Shown: positions 22,070 through 31,140 of the stretch, piece after piece
How the letters are laid out: every line of letters starts with the position of its first letter
Position numbering within the stretch: the first letter of the stretch is position 1
Assembly: GCA_047967505.1 (NCBI GenBank)
Contig: CM106541.1
Strand: one strand, 5' to 3'
Length of the DNA: 64,000 nt
From: Dipteris shenzhenensis
Taxonomy: Eukaryota > Polypodiophyta > Polypodiopsida > Gleicheniales
Notes under the pieces: model-generated
What the model saw: only the letters and a program-made list of their open reading frames with translations
Databases searched by the model: none
Told to the model about the DNA's origin: nothing
Translations under genes and position numbers: made by a program

Positions 22070-22088
22070 GGTTGTAAGCCATGTTATA

Positions 22089-22185
22089 GCATCATGGGTA
22101 AACCCTAAATCCTAAACCCTAAAATCCTAAGCCCTAAACCCTAAACCCTAAATCCTAAACCCTAAACCCTAAACCTTGGCATCAT
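22089..22185 (-). repeat. Short telomere-repeat insertion with 7-bp flanking duplication
   Basis: About 80 bp of CCCTAAA repeats (22096-22178) bounded by GCATCAT at 22089-22095 and again at 22179-22185. It lies inside the minus-strand transposase-like frame, between QEKLND and AITWLTTNLS. Confidence 0.85.
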
Positions 22186-23400
22186 TGAGTTTTTCTTGAG
22201 GACATGTTAATTGGTATTTAAACTGAGCTTTCTCAATAACAACACCACATCCATCATGTTCACCATTGCCATGGCTAGATCCAAAGAAATTCCACATCAT
22301 GTTGAGACCAGTCAGGGATTTGAACCTTGAGATAAAGTAGAATCCACAGGATGATTTAAATTGAGAGGCACCACCCTCTGGCCACACCCAATGTTGTTTT
22401 ATATTTTCAGCATGGGGATTTTTCTTTTTCAACCATTCCCAATACAGTAGAAAAGAATGTTGCACAAATAAGGTGTCATGTTCCCTATCATCTAAAATGT
22501 AGAAATGGTATGTGTGTTGCAGTGACCTGAAATCCTATGAGTCAGCAACAAGATTGGCATCAGGCATAGAATAATCAAGCAAATGATTGTACTTTATATG
22601 CACAAGAATTGTTATTTGGCTTGTTGTGCCAGTGTGCACTCGGGGGGTTCACCTCACAAAATTTTAGTGTACCATGTACATTCAAAAAGAGGGGTATTTT
22701 AATTTATTTTTTCAAAAAATTTAACAGAATTACAATAACAAGAGGGATTTTTAAATTCAACTTTCGAAAAAAATCACTTAGTCCATAAGTAAAGAGGGGT
22801 GTTTTTATTGGGAAGAAAATTTTAGTTGAGGGGTTTTTTTAATACCCCTTGAGTGAACGCACATGATACATAGGGTTTCTTAGTAGTGCACCCCCTGAGA
22901 GAGCACTTTGTATCTCATCGTGTTCTTGAAATGAATAATTTTCAGCAAAATCTATGACAGAGACAATAGTGTCTTATGGAAAATTGCCAAGGCACATCCT
23001 GAATTGCTTATCTTGCCAATTGGCCATGAAATTGTGAAGCACATATTTTGGGATGGATTGAGCCACATGACCTATAAGCTCCCTTGGCTAAGTGCTCATT
23101 TCATTTTTGACAGACATGAAAAGTCTTCTTCTTGAGCTTTAGACTACAATGCTTGCATATGCATGTGCCACGAATGCATTCAATGCGGTGCCACTCACGG
23201 TCTCCCTTTGGACAAACCACTGGCTCCCATAGAGACATTAGGCTACAAAACATGCTCTCCCTTGCAACACATGATAAGGATCCAAGTGGCCTCCAGACTA
23301 TGCATTCATGGGGGAGACATGCACTACAAGACAAAGCAACTATAGATGCGCTTCATAGATGCATAAAATAGCGGGCACATCTATAGGCACTACTAGAATA
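22186..23400 (-). pseudogene. Core of transposase-like protein with HGxGxxDG motif
   Basis: Minus strand. From right to left: a Cys-rich piece (ECIRGTCICKHC, about 23140-23180), a segment ELIGHVAQSIPKYVLHNF, then after a MITE HTGTTSQITILVHIKYNH, FLLYWEWLKKKNP, SQFKSSCGFYFISRFKSL and WNFFGSSHGNGEHDGCG (about 22250-22290). The order C..C, D/S..Q(F/Y)K, then HGKG..DG..G is known from eukaryotic transposon proteins found in animals, algae and plants, and is probably an RNase H-like transposase core (inference). The usual HGKG reads HGNG here. Two TAG and one TAA stop, a 259-bp MITE and a telomeric insertion disrupt it. C-terminal half: 18641-19409. Confidence 0.55.
22633..22907. mobile_element. 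MITE 3, same G-rich-ended family
   Basis: Body about 22641-22899. Left end CTCGGGGGGTTCAC and right end GTGCACCCCCTGAG match MITE 1; the inner right arm TGAGTGAACGCACATGATACA corresponds to MITE 1 TTGAACGCACGTGATATA. The target duplication is imperfect (TGTGCACT against AGAGCACT, 6 of 8). AT-rich interior, no coding capacity. Inserted in the minus-strand transposase-like frame. Confidence 0.75.
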
Positions 23401-23410
23401 GTGAAAATAT
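23322..23410. other. Two CACTA-like terminal words
   Basis: CACTACAAGA at 23322-23331 and CACTACTAGAATAGTG at 23388-23403, with CTATAGATG..CATCTATAG inverted words between them. They resemble CACTA transposon termini, but no partner end or 3-bp duplication was located. Confidence 0.3.
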
Positions 23411-23929
23411 AGGCAAGTCTAATAGCACGTCTGCATTGTGAATTAGATGCGGATATGGACGCGGATTTAGATGCAAAACACATAATACAGAAAGTGAGGT
23501 TTTGGTGCAGGCTGATAAATGTACATCACTGCTTTCCAAACATTGCCCATGATTACCAAAGCACATAATTTTAATAAAAATAGCAATGCTTTTTTGCAAA
23601 CCCACATATACAAAAATTAAGTTAGGTGAGGAGAATGAGACAATATGTAAAATAGTTTTGCCAATATCAATGATGGGCTACGGTTCAATCTCATCCTCAA
23701 TGAGATCAACCCTTGCTAGACTATCTACTTCAAAATCCAAACCAGTGTTGAGATCTACAAATACATTCAGCCCACTACTACTTGTACTACTCATGTGCTC
23801 ATCGAAATCAACATCACCAATGGTAACTCGTCCTCACAGGTAGTGGCATCAATATCTGTATCTCCTATCTCATGATCATCCTCCTCTCTCATATCATGGT
23901 CATCATCACCTCCATGGCCATGATCATCC

Positions 23930-24245
23930 TCAAGGAGGGGAGAGATGCTATAGGAGGGAGGAGGAGGGGAGAGATTCTGTAGGAGGGAGAAGCAGAGGAG
24001 AGGGATCCTGGGCTGTTGGAGAAGGAGGGGAGAGGAAGGAGGGAGGAGGAGCCAGAAGGAGGAGGAGGAGCCACAAGGAGGAGGAGGAGGGGAGAGGGAG
24101 GAGGGAGAAGGAGGAGCAAGACGGAGGAGGGGAGAGGAGGAGGGAGGAGGAGGGAGGGAGAGGGAGGAGGAGGAGGGAGGGAGGGAGGGAGGGAGGGAGA
24201 GAGAGGGAGGGAGGGAGAGAGAGAGAGAGGGAGGGAGGGAGATTC
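23930..24245. repeat. GGAGGA purine tract
   Basis: About 310 bp of (GGA)n and (GGGA)n with GAGAGAG blocks. The ORFs over it (Ser/Pro on one strand, Glu/Gly on the other) are repeat translations. To its left, 23640-23930 can be read on the minus strand as an acidic segment (DHGHGGDDDHDMREEDDHE) of unknown identity. Confidence 0.85.
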
Positions 24246-24344
24246 GAAATTTAAAATTCAAATTTCAAAAAGTGGCCCCCTCCTCTCATTGATGGGGGGA
24301 GAGGTGGGCACAAATGTGGGCTTAACCCACCAAGGTTGTGGGCT

Positions 24345-25245
24345 GGTTAGGTCTCTTTGGGACCCTCCAAGCCCCTCCCCACTCCCCATAATTCCAGCAT
24401 TGAGCATTGCTGATATAACCTCGTCCTTTCTCAGCACCAGCTGAACTTCCTTCTCCTCTAGCCATAGCTTCTCTCTTGTTATTTTGACCTCTGCCTCTTT
24501 CTGTAGTCTCCATCCAATTCAGTCTGACTGTTTTCATCAGCTCCATAGCTTCATGAAAATCCTTTTTCAGGGAATCATCCTACACAAGAATAGACACTAG
24601 CTCTCTCTCTGCATATGCCTTGATCATTTTTGGGCTGCTTACTAGGGTTTTCGGCTCTTCATGCATGCCTAACTGCCTTAGTCTCTTGACTTTCCACTCC
24701 TTCTCCCTGGCCACTCTAACTGCATCCTCAAAACTATCAATATTCCTCAGCTCCACCTTCAAATGGAGTGAAGGCTTCAGGCCTGAAATGAAGCGGTCTC
24801 TCTTAATCATATAAGGAGGCACCTCCGGCACAAGAGCTTCACACCAAAGACTCCATAATCTCCCAAACTGAATCAAGTACTGGTCAACCTCCTGCTCCTC
24901 CTCCTGTCTCACTTTGCAAGCTCTTTCCAAACTTCATTAGGGCTCTTGGATTGTGCAAATCGTGCAAGAAAGGCTGCTCTCATTGCTGTATACTCCGGAT
25001 TTTGTTGCTAAGGATGAGCAGTCCTATAGGTAGCCACTTGAGTCTGTAGCCATGCTTTTGCATCTCCCTACAAGCAATAACTCATGATCTGAAATAAAAT
25101 CTCAGGGGTTGCCCTATCTTTCATAAGTGTTGTAAATTCCATCTTTTCTAGGAATCTCATTGCATTCTCATATGGCATCCCCCAATACTCTGGGAAGTCG
25201 TGTGCCATCTCTCTCAGCTCTTCAACACTACAACTAACTGCACTG
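24345..25245 (-). pseudogene. Ty3/gypsy gag remnant
   Basis: Minus strand. Starts near ELREMAHDFPEYWG (about 25220), continues GDAKAWLQTQVATYRTAHP, AAFLARFAQSP, then after a one-base shift near 24920 EEQEVDQYLIQFGRLW, FISGLKPSLHLKVEL and SFEDAVRVAREKEWKVKRL. The last part carries a broken zinc knuckle (CWNYGEWGGAWRV, expected CxxC..GH....C). This is the gypsy gag layout. Two TAG stops occur early. No protease, RT or integrase follows, so it is a gag-only fragment. It ends at the GGAGGA tract. Confidence 0.7.
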
Positions 25246-28140
25246 CTTCACACTTGTAAACTGAAGTGCACAGTCCTCCGTGGAGGCACCAAAACATGGA
25301 TGGACAAAAGTAGTAGAGCCTAATCTGCCTTCACAGCCACCCTCATCCACATTTAAATCAAGTGAATAGCTCCATCACAAGGTAAAAGGCATCCATTCAA
25401 CATCTTTGTCTCTTTACATTCAATTTCATACATTGGCCACATTTCCTCCGAAAGCCTAACAGCCTTAGAAAGACCCAGTGGACTACACAGCTCAACACAA
25501 GCTCCTACTGAACATCCCTCAATAACTCAGAAAACATTCAGATTCATAATGCATCCAATCTCACAACTCACAAGACAACAACTCACAAAGTGACCACAGT
25601 CAGAAATCTTATTTTACTTTCCCCAACATTATCAATCCAGCACTAGAAATGATGCAGTCCATCTCCTTCACATGATCATCCATAACTGCAGTTTCCCTTC
25701 CACTCACACACCATGCCTTCAAAATTATCTCAAGCTCAATGCAAGAGCGAGACACCATATACTTGTCACCCACAAGCTCCCATCAAGCTCTCGTGTCATG
25801 GCCCACCATCTTGGGAGATCCTCACAGCCAAGGTCTCACCAGCTAGCACCTAGCATCCACCTAGCCAAAGCCCTTTCTAGCCTTTAGTCTTTGAGTAATC
25901 ATGTGCTCACTCGACTCCTAACTAGCCCATCTCTTCTTCATGCAATAATGCCCAGTACTGCGGCTTCTTTCTTGCTCATAGCTCCTATCAAAACAATTCC
26001 ATCGGCAACCAAGTAGCTCTTGACCTCCAAGCAACAATCGACACTTCAGTAAGCCCATGTATTTCCTCCTATCCCCTTTATGTGAAGATGGCCAATAAAC
26101 AAAATTTTCGTCATCACAGGCTCATGGACTCCATGCGCTCCAGCCAGCAAAAAACTCCTACCTAGGCCACCATCGACCTCTCTAGCAGAACCTCGAGTTC
26201 TCTGAACTTCTTCCAAGGCTTCTCCTACTCATGGAGCACGTAGCGACAAATAGCTATCCATGCAAGCTCCTTCGATTCTAGAAAGCTCCCTATCAGAGCA
26301 CAGCCCATCACCTCGTGTCAACCCAAGCCTCCAAACTCCTCCTCTCCAAGGTCCCCAGTATCCTAAAGCTCCTCACTCTCCCATAGTAGAGATACCCTGA
26401 GCCAACCAAGATCCCTTCACATTCTCTCCCCCATGAGCTCACGGAGATCACCCTTGCTATCTCCTTGCCTTGGAGCTCATCTCCTCCTGTGCGGTGAGCC
26501 CACGATCACTTAGTAGCGACCTCTGAACCTGAGAGGTTCCCCCCAAAGCAATTGTCCCCTCGACATCACGGCGCTCTCGACCTACAGTAGCGACGGCTCT
26601 CTGCTAGCCACCCAAGGCAACAGCCTCGTTGTCCTCCCTCCCACATAGTTGTGTTTCTAGCCAAGTCCCAAAGCTCCCCGTCACCACCTTGCCCTTCAAA
26701 AGCTTCTCGCCTTCATCCTCAGGTAGCCACAATTCATGCATGCCTTTTTAATATATGCCACATCATCATTTGCCTTTTTACCACTCTCTCAATCCTTCAC
26801 AAAAACTATACCAAGGCCTCTAATGCCCAAAATCCCAACCTTTGACACACCCTTTGCAGATACACTTAAACTAGGCATTTAATGCATGCATGCCACACAT
26901 GACATCACATTCTTCATCCTCATTCATACATCAATGTCCATGTGACATTACAACAAGACTAAAACCACACATGCCCAAATGAATACTCAACCAACCAACA
27001 CTGTAACACTGGTGCTCTGGAGCGCCTATTGTAACCACACTACTTTTCATCATCTCCCAAAAGTCCCTGTAGAGTATCTATCTTCTCAAGAAAAATATCT
27101 ACATCAGTGTAGATATTTTATGAGAGTGTCCATAGCTCATAGCCACCACCAACTAGCTATGTACCTAGCTATGCACCTACCCATCAGCATGCAACAAGTG
27201 AAAAACATTTTTACATTTTTATCCACACAACGTTTCTTTCATACATGCATGCACTATGTTTTCTTACCACACTTAAGCCTACGTCTCTCACCAGAATACA
27301 ACTTGAGGTCCTAAGCTACACGTATTACTACAAATGACAACTCTGATATATCTGTAGGTAACAAAAAGCCTCGAAACCCTGCATACTGAGAATACCCTGC
27401 TCTTCTTGTGAAAGCCGTGGGAAAGAGCCAACATTTGGTGCTGCTACCGAGGAGACTAGTGTCTCAAGTAAAGAGTAAACACATGCAGGTATGTGTAAAA
27501 AACAAACTACTTTGAACTTTCATGAACATATCACTCAAGAGCTAGGAGAGTTAAAATTTTTCCAACTCAAGTAAAAAATAAAAAAATAATTCCTAGCTAA
27601 AACTCTTTAGGAGAATGCATGTTTTCTGGAAAAATAGCACCTTCAGGAATAAATCAGGCCATGTGATGGTTGTCAAAGTGTAGAGCTTAAAATTCTGAAC
27701 ATTTCTCCTTTTTACGAAAGCACATTCTGACACAACCACCAAAAGTTATGGGCAATCAATGATTAAAGGTCTAAATGCCATAACCCAAAAGAAAAATTAA
27801 AACCACCTCCCTAGACAAACATGGACAAATTCAAAGCTACACATGTATTTGACTACTCAAAAGTGGACAAATTCAAAGGTGCACATGTGTTTGACTAAAT
27901 CCATAGCTCGCCCTCCTTCCCTATAAAAGAGCACCCATCCCTCTCATACTTTTTCTTTCACATCTTACCTCCATCCTCTTCCCCATTCCGAGCCCTACGC
28001 AAGACACTCCTCCCTCTCCATTGACCACCACCCTACTCCCATCCTCACATGGTGAGTTACTTCGAGTCCATCTCGCAGCGATAACCTAGCCATCCACCCA
28101 CCGTCCATTGGTCCTCAACAATCCCATTACATCGAGAAAG
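25246..28140. other. Non-coding C-rich DNA, probable retroelement leader/LTR debris
   Basis: About 2.9 kb without recognisable coding. Two LTR-like hints: TTTGGTGCTGCTACCGAGGA at about 27431-27450 resembles the gypsy primer-site word TTTGGCGCCGTTGCCGGGGA, preceded by ..GAGCCAACA; and a TATAAAAG box lies at 27922-27929. No matching second LTR was found in this window. Confidence 0.45.
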
Positions 28141-28204
28141 ACTTGGAGAGCGTTCAGGTGACCATCTCTTCCTCCCTTTGGATTCCCATCAAAGTTTTCC
28201 TTTC

Positions 28205-28537
28205 GTCAAGTTTTTTTTTTCTTTTTTCCCCCTCCCCCTCCACCATTCCCCCCTCCACCACCATCCCCTACACTCCCCCCTCCTTTTTTTTCCCCCCCTC
28301 CCTCCATTCCCCCCCCCCCCTTCCACCACCATCCCCTCCACTTCCCCCCCCCCCTTTTTTCCCCCCTCGCACCATTCCCCCCCTCCCTCCATTTCCTCCC
28401 ACCACCCCCCCCCTCCATCTCCCCCTCCACCACCACCCCCCCCATCCATCTCCCCCTCCACCACCACCCCCTTCCCCCCCCTCCTCCATCTCCTCCACCA
28501 CTCTCTTCCCCCCCTTCTCTCTCTTTCTCTATCTCTC

Positions 28538-28587
<50 letters not shown>

Positions 28588-28656
28588 CCCCCCTTCTCTC
28601 TCTCTTCTACTCCTCTCTCTCTCTTTCTCTCTCTTTCTCTCTCTCTCTTTTCCCCC

Positions 28657-28723
<67 letters not shown>

Positions 28724-28787
28724 CCCCCCTTCTCTCTACCTCCCCTCTCTCTCTCTCTCTTTATCTCTCTACCCCCCTCTCTCCCCC

Positions 28788-28864
<77 letters not shown>

Positions 28865-28870
28865 CCCCCT
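28205..28870. repeat. Polypyrimidine tract, CCCCTCCACC then (CT)n
   Basis: Left half is C/T-rich with CCACCACC words; right half is CT dinucleotide repeat broken by TTTTCCCCCCTT words at fairly regular spacing. All ORFs across it are repeat translations. Confidence 0.95.
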
Positions 28871-29295
28871 TGTCGGCCGCTCCACCCTACCTCAACCTAA
28901 CAAAGGGCTATAGCCCTTATATTAAGTAACGGCTAAGGAGCCCTTGCAAAGTTGCTACTTAGGGCAGTGGTGCCTGCCACAGCAAGGCGGCTCTCGTGCG
29001 CTGCGCTCACCTAGGGCGACGCAGCCCACAGCGGCACGTCAACAGTGCCCACCCCGCCAGCGACGATGCTCGCCTCCACCTCCACGCCCCTCCTTCCCAC
29101 CCGCCTTGCCTCCACCTATGGCCCCTCATCCCCGCTCACCTTGCCTCCACCTATGGCGTCCTCCTCATTGATAGCCCCTCCCCTCCACCCTCCCCTCCTT
29201 CGTTCGAACCCCCCCCTGTCGACGCCCCCCGCCATCACGCTAAACAAACCCCCCCTCCCCCACGAAATTGTATTATCTTCTATAATTTTAAAAAA
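28871..29295. other. GC-rich non-coding DNA
   Basis: Contains a perfect 16-bp palindrome AAGGGCTATAGCCCTT at 28903-28918 and GC-rich text resembling an untranslated leader. Short overlapping ORFs show no family resemblance. Confidence 0.45.
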
Positions 29296-29466
29296 AAACC
29301 TTAACCTAACCCTAGTTAGGTTTAACCTAGGTTAAGTTAGTTTAACTTAGGTTAGATTAGATTTTATCTAGGTTAGTTAGGTTAACTTTAGGTTAGTTAC
29401 TAACAGCTAGGTTAGCTTTACTAACCTTTAGTTAGTAGACTAACTCTAGTTAGTGAAAGTAGTTAG
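29296..29466. repeat. Degenerate GGTTAG/TTAACC-rich tract
   Basis: Repeated words TTAGGTTTAACC, AGGTTAGTTAGG and ACTAACTCTAGTTAG in both orientations over about 170 bp. Not the TTTAGGG plant motif. Confidence 0.65.
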
Positions 29467-29534
29467 GCACAATGATCCGAGCACTTCAGCAACATGAGCA
29501 AATAATGCACGACAACATTGATCGCTTCTTTCGC

Positions 29535-29870
29535 CTAAGTGCTATATTCTATAAAACATTCGAATTCATTCTGGAGGTCCCATGCTACCTTGATACCCAT
29601 TTGCCTCCACTCAGTTTCAATTCCAATAAATGGTTTGTGCTCAGATTGCAAGCCAAATCTATCAAAGAGTGATCTTCTTAGAAGCACGCCACATATCTCT
29701 GTTTGAGCAAATGGTGGATATAGGCTACCTGGAAACTGAGCAAAAATTGTATGGTGCCAAGGCTTTACAATAGGATTGACCAACACGACACAAGTTCCAC
29801 AACCACTGAACTAAAGGCATGGGAATCCAGGTATGTGCTCACACAATAAGCCATAACCTAAGGATAGCAA
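29535..29870 (-). pseudogene. Unrecognised protein-like fragment (KPWHHTIFAQFPGSLYPPF)
   Basis: Minus strand. The clean stretch 29786-29535 encodes PIVKPWHHTIFAQFPGSLYP, then TEICGVLLRRSLFDRFGL, then GIETEWRQMGIKVAWDLQ. In the same frame upstream (to about 29850) GCGTCVVLVN is readable after one TAG stop. The composition, rich in Trp, Phe, Pro and Cys without repeats, looks like real globular protein rather than chance ORF. I do not recognise the family. It may be a captured host exon or part of an unknown element. No neighbours support a function. Confidence 0.35.
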
Positions 29871-30016
29871 GCAATACAATGGATCCATGAGTATGTTGTC
29901 TCTATGCGAACATGGACTTAGGTAGAACAAAATGTGTGTGTAGAGTAGCAGCAAAGCTCTGCTTGTACTTGCATAAGGCTAGAAATAATCCCTCTTAGAA
30001 ATCCAACTTGCACCTT

Positions 30017-30205
30017 TTACATGCAAATTCTACATGCGCGTTCTACATGCAAGTTCTACATGCGAGTTCTACATGTGAGTTCTACATGCAAGTCCTACAT
30101 GCAACTCCTACATGCATGTTCTACATGCGAGTTCTACTTGCAACTCCTACATGCAACATGCAACATGAAACTCCTACATGCAACTTCTATATGCAAGTTC
30201 TACAT
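30017..30205. repeat. 13-bp minisatellite TTCTACATGCAAG
   Basis: About 14 copies of a 13-bp unit (T/C)CTACATGC(A/G)AGT, drifting at the right end. Met/His/Cys-rich ORFs here come from the repeat. Confidence 0.9.
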
Positions 30206-30470
30206 GTAGAGAGAGAATGTCTTACGATTCCTACATGTAGAGAGAGAAGCTCTCCAACTTGTATAAATACCCCATAATGGAATGAAGCCGACACTCTTTG
30301 GGGCATTGTGTTGAGTTCTACTTTGGTATTCCAAGCAATTGTCTCAAGTGTCCATGCTTCCTTGCACTCCATGTCCAAAAGCATGTCCCAACCTTGCAAC
30401 TCCTCCTCCCCTCTCCTCCAACCTTGCACCCCATCCTCTCCCTTGCCTCCTCCCTCCTCCTCTTATTACT

Positions 30471-30647
30471 GTTTCCAGCACGCCATCGAAGCTTCTTTCA
30501 CAGGAGCGCACGGTTGAGAGGCAGCGCCATCTATTGTATCAGTTTTACAGTAATCAAAATTTTTGATTCTCCATACTATCTTGTTTTCTCTCTTGCATAC
30601 GAGATCCTATTATCTGTTGAGCATAGACGTTGTATTATTTTCTTACA
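30471..30647 (+). repeat. Extra 3'-end fragment of the copia LTR
   Basis: Matches the last about 180 bp of the LTR at 35152-35876, ending TATTATTTTCTTACA, and is then followed by unrelated sequence (30648-30783) before the next partial LTR. Left over from recombination or from an earlier insertion. Confidence 0.85.
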
Positions 30648-30783
30648 ATTGGAACTAGTGCCATTCTTAATCCATCAGAGTTCGTGGATGGCTCCGTCAT
30701 ATCCTAAAGGGTGAAGTAGCCAAAAGGATGTTTGGCATGGCATTGCTACCAATCTAGTTAACATGGAGATTTCTCTTTGTTTT

Positions 30784-31069
30784 GAGCCTAACTGGCTACG
30801 ACTGGTGGCTATATAAGAGCAAGCCTGTGAAGCCCATTTCATCACTGGCTACAGCAACCCTAATTCCTTAGCATCCAGCCTCCGTCTTCTACTATTTCCA
30901 GCATGCCATCAAAGCTTCTTTCATAGGAGCACATGGTTGGGAGGCAGTGCCATCTATTGTATCAGTTCTACAGTAATCAAATTTTTTATTCTCCATACTA
31001 TCTTGTTTTCTCTCTTGCATACGAGATCCTATTATCTGTTGAGCACAGACGACGTATTATTTTATTACA
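30784..31069 (+). repeat. Truncated 5' LTR of copia element
   Basis: 286 bp, from GAGCCTAAC to TTATTACA, matching 35591-35876 with scattered differences. Contains the TATATAAG promoter box (about 30812). Confidence 0.92.
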
Positions 31070-31081
31070 TGGTATCAGAGC
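31070..31081 (+). other. Copia primer binding site
   Basis: TGGTATCAGAGC directly after the LTR, complementary to the 3' end of initiator Met-tRNA. Confidence 0.95.
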
Positions 31082-31140
31082 CTAAACTCTAGCAAGAAGA
31101 TTTGGTAGTGTGTTTTCTATTTGCAAGCAGATTGTGAGAG

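Larger units (their letters stand above)
19410..22074 (-). mobile_element. Non-autonomous LTR retrotransposon (TRIM/LARD-like), complete
   Basis: Body 19415-22069 (2,655 bp) flanked by an exact 5-bp target duplication GGTTG at 19410-19414 and 22070-22074. Two 325-bp LTRs start TG and end CA. The primer site is on the minus strand next to the right LTR, so the element runs right to left. The interior (about 2.0 kb) has only ORFs of about 100 codons or less without gag or pol motifs, so it must be mobilised in trans. The two LTRs differ at about ten positions by eye (about 3%). It sits inside the transposase-like gene. Confidence 0.95.

Noticed and set aside
23791-24444. Pro/Ser ORF and opposing Glu/Gly ORF
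   Set aside because: Both are products of the GGAGGA purine tract; only the acidic edge could be real and cannot be assigned.
27425-27455. Firm call of a gypsy primer binding site
   Set aside because: The word resembles TTTGGCGCCGTTGCCGGGGA but differs at several bases, and no paired LTR could be found in the window.
28143-28913. Pro/Ser/Leu ORFs of about 250 codons
   Set aside because: Translations of C/T simple repeats in overlapping frames.
30008-30277. Met/His/Cys-rich ORFs
   Set aside because: Three frames of the 13-bp minisatellite.
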